NCBI GenBank assembly: GCA_012845835.1
Contig: JABAKD010000020.1
Location: 18,526,646-18,590,645, forward strand
Length of the DNA stretch: 64,000 bases
Reading direction: 5' to 3'
DNA from: Undaria pinnatifida
Taxonomy: Eukaryota > Sar > Phaeophyceae > Laminariales > Alariaceae
Numbering within the stretch: position 1 is the stretch's first letter; every line of letters begins with the position of its first letter. The notes under the pieces were generated by a model. It was not told the DNA's origin and made no database searches. It saw nothing but the letters and a program-made list of their open reading frames with translations. Shown here piece after piece: positions 57,703 to 64,000 of the stretch. Made by a program: the position numbers and the translations under genes.

Positions 57703-57892
57703 GTAGGTGTTTGCTGCTGCTGCTGCGAGCTGCTGTTGCTGCGAGAGGGGGTGGTCCACCAGTCGGGACAGGAGCTATCGTGCCGGACCTTTAGTGGAGC
57801 ATTGTGTGGGTACGAGTGGGTATATGTGCCTCATGGGCCGGATGCAGCTGGCCCGCGGAATCCAAGAAGAAGAAAATACAAACAGGACTTTT

Positions 57893-58022
57893 CACGGGTC
57901 ATGACCAGACCCGCGGGTCAGATCAGGGGGGTTTCAAAAGGTCGCGGGTCGGGTCATACCAAGGGGTTCTAAAATCTCGCGGGTTGTGTCGGTTCGGGTC
58001 AAGAAGTCTCACAGAGCGTCCA
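57893..58022 (+). mobile_element. GGGTC element left end, isolated
   Basis: Starts CAGGACTTTTCACGGGTCAT, the GGGTC-family terminus with one change, then CGGGTC units with spacers. The array stops at about 58020. It may be the left end of the older GGGTC element into which 60199-61903 later inserted, with module D intervening. Confidence 0.5.
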
Positions 58023-58264
58023 AAAACATGAACCGGACATCAACTGCTCGTACCAGGCATGTGTAAGTATTACTACGCGAATACCCGTGTCGGATGAAGC
58101 CGTACGTATTATTCAGGTATAACATTGTCATCCATCCAAGTCTACTGAAACAAGCCAGGCCACAACGTCTTGCTGCATTGCAGGGTGCAACAATAAAGAC
58201 GACGAATGGTAGTAGAACCCATGTACGACGTGCACGTTGGATACCCGGCAAGTATTTTATTATG

Positions 58265-59275
58265 AAAAATGAAAATGCACTCCAGCTGTGAGATCGAAGA
58301 TTTCGTCGAAACTCATCTTTGCAAGCTGTGTGTGATACTCCGATCGCGCGTATTACGAGTTGTGTGTCCTCGTTAAGGATAAAGGTCGTCGACTCCCCTT
58401 ACAACTACAGTGTAGCTATCAGGGTCAACAGGGTGATGTTAGTCAGTCTGTGCGCGGAAACTATAAATCCCGTTTCTGAGGGGGGACAAAATCTGACAGC
58501 TGTGGAGGGAAATGTACCCTTTTATCAAGTGAATCTTGTAAGTCGAATAACCGGTGAGGGGGGGGGCGGAGTTTTGAAGGACGTGGGGGCCTGGTTTTGA
58601 TCAAAAGCGAGCGGGTTTGGAGGGGGGGGGGGGGGGAAGGGGGGGCAATTTGTGCATGTAAGCTATAAATCCTTTCAAGGGGATAAATCTGACGGTTTTG
58701 GAAGAAGAAAAGAAAGAATAAATGTACCAGTTTATTATTGGGGGGAGGGGAGGGGGGTTGGGGCGGGGGGGGGTCGTGTGGGGCAGCTCAATATGTGCGT
58801 GGAAACTATACATTATTTTGCGGGGATAAATGTGACGGTTTTGGAAGTAATGCGTCAGTTTATCATGTATATCCTGGGGTAAGTCGTACAATTAGTGAGT
58901 AGAGAGAGGGTGGAGTGTTCGAGGGGGTGGGGTTGGGATGGGTTGGGGGGGAGGGGGGGGGAGGTGGGGGGTGGGGGCGGGGGGGGCGGGGAAGGGGGCG
59001 GGGGGGGGCGGGAGGGGCGGGGGGGGGGGGGGGGGGGGAGGGGGCGGGGGGGGGTGAAAGGAAGGGTTTTAGGTGAGGGGTTTGGTATACGTGTGGTGCT
59101 AGGTCTAGGCGATGGTGCGGGTGATGGGGAAGAAGGGGGCGGGAGGGGCGGGGGGGGGGGGGAAAGCAGCGGCATGGATGGCTCTCGAAAGATAATGAGG
59201 TCATATCCTGTACGTAAAGTGTTTATCAATCTGGCGGATTTCGATATTTAGTGGGGCGTTTGAGCAAGGGAGAGC

Positions 59276-59312
<37 letters not shown>

Positions 59313-59372
59313 TTTTTTAGGAGGTTTAGGTCACAAAAAATCCAATACACTTCGGCTGTGAGATCAAAGATA
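58265..59372 (+). repeat. G-run module D, longest copy
   Basis: Begins AATGCACTCCAGCTGTGAGA and finishes with GAGGTTTAGGTCACAAAAAA, followed by a partial second head (CGGCTGTGAGATCAAAGAT at about 59355). It contains repeated GCGTGGAAACTATA.AT..GGGGATAAAT..GACGGTTTTGG blocks, GTGGTGCTAGGTCTAGGCGA and several G runs of more than ten bases. All ORFs across it are translations of the G or C runs. Confidence 0.8.
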
Positions 59373-59880
59373 TGTCATACCAGTTCGAAATGTGACTAAA
59401 CGTCAAAAAGGCAAGGGCAGTCGTCGTCGAAGAGGAAGCAGCGTCAGCAGCAGCACTGAATGGCAGCAGCAAGCACCAGCAGCATACCCCGGATCCTCGC
59501 GGATCACAGCCCCTGTTGACAGATCCACCGCCCCAGTTAGTTGTGCGCTCGCTGCCGCAGGCGGCTCAGCTAGGCTGCTTGCCGGGGCCGGTGACTGCTG
59601 TGCATAGTGCACAGATAGGTTACCTGGTAGATAGATACAGTAGCGAGCTCGAGAATTATCATATCAGTAAAAAAATATGACCAAACGTGAAAAAGCAAGA
59701 GCAGTCGTCGTCGAAGGAGCAGCAGCATCAGCAACACTGGCAGCAGCAAGCAGCAGACAACGCATCCTCGCGGATCGCAGCCCCTGCTGACAGATTCACC
59801 GCCCCAGTTGTGGGCTTGCTGCCGGAGGCGACTCAGCTAGGCTGCTTGCCGGGGCCGGAGACTGCATGAAAGGCTCGCTA
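59373..59880 (+). repeat. two ~250-base units of a CAG-rich tandem repeat
   Basis: Each unit runs from CATACCAGT.CGAAATGTGAC through CAGTCGTCGTCGAAG, a CAG-rich tract, CTCGCGGATC.CAGCCCCTG and GGCTCAGCTAGGCTGCTTGC. Two further units lie at 60790-61330 inside the nested GGGTC element. This pairs the host and the inserted element as relatives. Confidence 0.75.
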
Positions 59881-60198
59881 GTCGGGTCGCTCGTCGGGTC
59901 CACCCGGTGGTGTAGCGCTACGGGCGTGGCTAATTGCCCATGCGTGGGTTGCGGTCGCTTTATCATTTTCGCGCTCACACCACATGATAATAATGCTGCA
60001 AACAACGCCGGTAAAAAAACAGAGTACGACATCCTGGGAAAAGCACGAGGGACCAAGGGCCAACCAACCGACCCGGGGGTACATATCCTCCCGTGTGATA
60101 TATCGCGGGTCCAGTCGACCCGACCGCATGAAACCCGCACCTCACGGGTCACTCGGAGTGTGGCGGGTCGGGTCGGGTCAACAGACGTTCAAAATATT

Positions 60199-61150
60199 CA
60201 GGGCTTTTCACGGGTCATGACCCGACCCGCGGGTCGGGTCAAGGGGGTTTCAAAATCTCGCGGGTCGGGTCGGGTCGGGTCATCACGTTTTAAAATCTCA
60301 CGGGTCGGGTCGGGTCGGGTCAAGAGGTTTTCAAAATCTCGCGGGTCGGGTCGGGTCGGGTCAAAAGGCTTCAAAATCTCGCGGGTCGGGTCGGGTCGGG
60401 TCAAGAGGTTTTCAAAATCTCGCGGGTCGGGTCGGGTCATGACCCGCGAGATACGGGTCACTTCGCGGGTCAAGCCATAATGACCCGTGAGTTGTTTTGG
60501 GCTGACCCGCGGGTCCAACCCGCGGATCTAGCCGGCGGATCCGCCTTTTTCAAACTTACAGGTGAGAGCCACGTTGATGCCGTGTAGGCGCCCCGCGGGT
60601 CGGGCCCGCGGGTCCGCCAATAAAATACAAACATTTCGGCTTCCTGCCTCCCTCGTGCCGATGCTCCGATCATATGTCATCACAGCGTGCAGAACAATCA
60701 CCAGGCAGTACCCCTAGCTACTTGTACCAAGGCATACAGCAGTGTGACGCGAATCCCGTACCTACTGAAGCCATAACAACAGCAGTAATATTACGGTCAT
60801 ACCAGTACGAAAAGTGACCAAACGTAAAGAGGCAAGGAAGGGCAGTCGTCGTCGAAGCAGCACCAGCAGCAGCAGCACTGGCAGCAGCAAGTACCAGCAG
60901 CAGACCCCGGATTCTCGCGGATCGCAGCCCCTGCTGACAGACCCACCGCTCCAGTTGTGGGCTTGCTGCCGGAGGCGGCTCAGCTAGGCTGCTTGCCGGG
61001 GCTGGAGACTGCACAGATAGAAGATAGATACAGCAGCAGTGTAGTAGTAGTAGTAGCTAGCTCGAGAATTATCATACCACCAGTACGAAATGTGACCAAA
61101 CGTAAAAAAGCAAGAAGAAGAGCAGCCGTTGTCGAAGCAGCAGCGGCAGC

Positions 61151-61182
<32 letters not shown>

Positions 61183-61903
61183 CCCTAGCAGCAGCAAGCA
61201 CCAGCAGCAGCAGACAACGCATCCTCGCGGATCGCACCCCCTGCTGACAGATCCACCGCCCCAGCTGTGGGCTTGCTGCCGGAGGCGGCTCAGCTAGGTA
61301 GGCTGCTTGCCGGGGCCGGAGATTGCGCTTGTAAATTATAACTAGCTCGCTCGTCGGGTCGCTCGTCGGGTCGACCCGGTGGTCTAACGGTACGGGCATG
61401 TCCATGCATGTGGGTTGCGGTTTCTTTCCTATTCCTCGCGCGCACACCACATGACATAATCATCAGCTGCAAACAATGCCGGTAAAAAACGCAGAGAACA
61501 CGACATACTGGGAAAAGTACGAGGGACCAAGGACCAACCAACCGACCGAGGTATACATGCTTTGACCCGTGGCTTTCTGACTTTGACCCGTGAGAAATGT
61601 CACGGGTCAAGTTCACGTGACCCGCCAGACGACCCGAATCTCGCGGGTCACCCGGATTGTCGCGGGTCGGGTCGGGTCGGGTCAGGACGATTTCAAAATC
61701 TCACGGGTCGGGTCGGGTCGGGTCAAGACATCTCGAAAATCTCGCGGGTCGGGTCGGGTCGGGTCAAGACGTCTCAAAAATCTCGCGGGTCGGGTCGGGT
61801 CGGGTCAAGACGTCTCGAAAATATCGCGGGTCGGGTCGGGTCAGCTGACCCGACCCGACCCGACCCGACCCGCGAGATTTGACCCGACCCGTGAAAAGCC
61901 CTG
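60199..61903. mobile_element. complete nested hAT-like element with GGGTC arrays
   Basis: The termini are a perfect 18-base inverted repeat, CAGGGCTTTTCACGGGTC. The exact 8-base target duplication AAAATATT lies at 60191-60198 and 61904-61911. CGGGTC arrays with TTTTCAAAATCTCG spacers occupy both ends (60199-60480, 61660-61903). The centre carries two copies of the CAG-rich repeat unit and a GGTAAAAAAC.CAGAG.ACGACAT block also found just outside at 60.0 kb. It therefore inserted into an older relative, whose remains continue at 61904-62035. Confidence 0.85.
60790..61330 (+). repeat. two further ~250-base CAG-rich repeat units
   Basis: Units begin at about 60798 and 61065 with CATACC..CAGTACGAAA.GTGACC and end GGCTGCTTGCCGGGG. 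The CAG tract is longest in the second unit (61136-61225). Confidence 0.75.
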
Positions 61904-62035
61904 AAAATATTGCGGTTCGGGTCACGTCGGGTCAGGAAGTTTTCAAAATCTCACGGACCGGGTCTGGTCGGATCAGGGACCAGACCCAACCCGACCCGAC
62001 CCGCGAGGTTTAACCTGACCTATGAAAATCCCTCC
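61904..62035. mobile_element. right end of the interrupted older GGGTC element
   Basis: GCGGTTCGGGTCACGTCGGG then TTTTCAAAATCTCACGG continues the GGGTC pattern beyond the nested element's target duplication. It ends near TATGAAAATCCCT, a decayed version of GTGAAAAGCCCTG. The pre-insertion site can be read through from 60190 to 61912. Confidence 0.6.
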
Positions 62036-62140
62036 ACAAAACAAATGTTGAAGTACATAAAAACGCGTCGGCATGAACTTTTTAGTACAGGACAACACAC
62101 GGGCCGACCATAAAAAATGGCAGGCCGGCCCTTATGGAAC

Positions 62141-62310
62141 CAGGGTGTCATGGACCTCGCTGCCAACATCGTGGGCCGGGCCGAGCAGGGCTGAGACATT
62201 TGAACAATTGGTGGGCCGGGCCGGACTGGGCCGTGCAAAGTTGAAAATGTGATGGGCCGGGCCGGGCCGCAGTCCATCACGTGAAAAATTGATGGGCCGG
62301 GCCGCACTAC
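62141..62310. repeat. GGGCC array, right end
   Basis: GGGCCGGGCC units with TTGAAAATGTGA-type spacers, the counterpart of 56640-56905. A CAGGGTGTCATGGACC at 62141 looks like an extra internal terminus, so a small GGGCC element may be nested here. Confidence 0.7.
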
Positions 62311-62357
62311 ATGGGCGGGTCCACCAGCGCCGGCTCATGGCAAGCTGTGGTGTTTTC

Positions 62358-64000
62358 GTACTCGTTACAAAGCAGTTTATACTAAAAGAAGTACGGCGGT
62401 ATGGATACTGCTGCTGCAGATTCCAGAGGTATTACCAGCTTCTACAGCGGCCAACAGCAGTCAACAGCAGTATGTACGGGTTCCAGCACAAATGCTGATG
62501 TATATGGCGCTTCGCTCCGCGGGGCGCATTCACCACCCGATACGCTCGCTCATGAAGGAAAAAAGAAAACTAGGTGAAGCCGATAGAGGTCCACAATTGA
62601 TTGGATAGGTGCAAACTGGCGATTTGACAATGCCAAGAGTCCCGTCGCCATGCTCCTGGAAAACAGCCCGGGCGCCACATGCATGAATATACCGTACCGG
62701 AAGGTACTTGGTATTTTGCTTTATGTACCTATTTGCGATGCACACAATATGTCTGTGTTGTTGTTGTTGTTGTTGTTGTCGTCGTCGTCGTCGTTGTTGT
62801 TGTTGTTGTTGTTGTTGTGGGTTTGTTGTTGTTGCTGTTGTTGTTGTCACATTAACTCGCATAATCAAGTCCGTGGTCACAGGATAGGCTCCAGTCACTC
62901 TGGAGTGGAGGAAAACCCCACGGAAAAAACACAAACAGAACCAAAAGTGGTACACGCATATATCATGTCTGACGCAACTAATGCCTTCGCCAGAAAAATA
63001 TAAAAATGATATCGGGAGTCAGCCTACGACGTGCCAGGTTCATACTACTGGTACATACGTCTCACTACTTGCGCCCGAAAAAGCCCGAGTACACCGCTTG
63101 CCACCCAGAAAAGACTACGTGTGTCGAAGCTGGTGACTACGAGTACAACCTTTGTCTCTTTGGAGGATGACGAAACGGCACGGACATTACTGGGTGTGCT
63201 GGATGCTGGATGTCGATGGGTGCAAAAAAGCTGTTTGATAATGAAAAAAAAAAAACAGCAGTGTGGAACATGTGGTTAATGTGGCAGCAAAGTTACACCA
63301 CTGCTGTCTTGGTCACGGTCGTCACACCTTAAGATGTTCCGTTCTGAAAAAAGTATTTTGCGTTCAGACGGTGGTCCGTGACAGGGCCATTATTTTATTT
63401 TATTATGTTTCTTTTCCGAGCTTTGGCTCTCCTTTCCGGTTGGGTTGTTTCTTCGATTTCCCCTTCATTTTGTTTGTTTCATTTTTGTTTCTATTTTATC
63501 TTTGTTTTATTTGTTTTCTTATTATTATTTTGTTTTTGTTTTTGTTTTTGTTTATTTCGTATTCTCTCTTCCAATGTATTTCTGTTGCTGACGTATGTAT
63601 GTTGTGCCTGTCGTACCCAGTACTAGGGCATGACATTGCGTTGTCGAATGCATTACGATGCATTATCTCTGTGTCGTAGCTTGTGACCACAGAGCTGATC
63701 TTTCTAGGGTGAAGAATCAGTACGGACACTGGGTGTGCTGGATGTCGACGAGTAGAAGAACGGTTTAATGTGAAGAACACACACACATGTGCCAGCTGTA
63801 CTAGGAAAAAAGTCAAAGTGTTCGTTGGTGGTGAATTCATAGCGCATTGTTCAAAGAAGAACAGCAACAAAACAGAAGAGGAAAAAAGGAAACATACTAT
63901 TAATAGCTAAAACATACACTACTCGTACATCCTTGGTGGCTCTTGCAACACATTTTCACATGTTACTTTTTGTCGTCTTCCTTGCGTAGCAGTGATGCAC
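62358..64000. other. no gene; microsatellite and T-rich tract
   Basis: (TTG)n with an embedded (GTC)n occupies 62757-62850. A TTTTGTTTTTG-rich tract lies at about 63470-63560. GGACATTACTGGGTGTGCTG at about 63182 and GGACACTGGGTGTGCTGGA at about 63723 mark a diverged direct repeat. The ORFs here are short and lack support. Confidence 0.5.

Larger units (their letters stand above)
56600..62349. mobile_element. composite hAT-like element with GGGCC arrays, 5.75 kb
   Basis: The left end CAGGGCTTGTCATGGACC at 56600 pairs with an imperfect right end (CATGGCAAGCTGTG ending 62349). The exact 8-base target duplication GTGTTTTC lies at 56592-56599 and 62350-62357. GGGCCGGGCC arrays sit just inside both ends (56640-56905 and 62172-62305). 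A BED zinc-finger fragment (minus strand, 57.3 kb) supports hAT ancestry. A G-run module and at least one complete GGGTC element have inserted inside. Confidence 0.75.

Noticed and set aside
60199..61903. Regularly spaced CGGGTC blocks as a CRISPR-like array
   Set aside because: Spacers are near-identical TTTTCAAAATCTC sequences, not unique, and the context is a eukaryotic transposon.

Overview
The window looks like nuclear DNA from an intron-rich, repeat-rich eukaryote, most probably a stramenopile alga of the brown-algal (Ectocarpus-like) type. Evidence: GT-AG introns averaging about 790 bases; an N-terminus that reads as a heterokont bipartite plastid-targeting signal (signal peptide followed by a Phe-containing ASAFAP-like motif); a short interstitial TTAGGG tract; abundant trinucleotide microsatellites; and copia and hAT transposon remains. 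No bacterial operon, CRISPR, rRNA or functional tRNA gene was seen.

Layout. 1-11.9 kb is gene-poor and repeat-rich: decayed coding fragments at 1.1-2.5 kb, a 532-base foldback element at 4.4-4.9 kb, two loci of one dimeric ~0.7-kb repeat at 6.4-7.1 and 8.9-9.7 kb, a possible minus-strand exon at 8.4-8.7 kb, and a tRNA-like sequence at about 11.0 kb. 11,894-30,496 (+) holds the one clearly intact gene. I assembled it by hand as 20 exons in a continuous frame encoding 1,204 residues: signal peptide plus transit-like leader, a basic Gly-rich stretch, a long Glu/Ala/Arg/Lys coiled coil and an acidic low-complexity tail. Its introns carry microsatellites, a decayed GGGTC element and copies of a short retroposon-like repeat ending in poly(C). 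30.5-36.3 kb is intergenic repeat. 36.3-39.1 kb has pieces of a broken minus-strand gene with a Tudor-like DGDW motif.

41.9-43.2 kb is a complete non-autonomous hAT-like element with 15-base terminal inverted repeats (TIRs) and an exact 8-base target duplication. 44.6-48.6 kb is a decayed Ty1/copia element (CCHC knuckle, protease DSCASDH motif, LTR copies, polypurine tract). 49.2-50.9 kb has frameshifted minus-strand coding remains and interstitial TTAGGG repeats. 51.4-59.4 kb contains four copies of a strange module carrying long strand-asymmetric G runs, two of them forming a 1.7-kb inverted repeat. 56.6-62.35 kb is a composite, nested set of hAT-like elements with GGGCC and GGGTC pentanucleotide arrays at their ends and a BED zinc-finger fragment inside. 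The last 1.6 kb holds microsatellite and T-rich sequence only.

The most novel signal is that three hAT-like families here share related CARGG...TCAYGG ends and differ mainly in which pentanucleotide (GGGAC, GGGTC or GGGCC) is amplified next to the ends.
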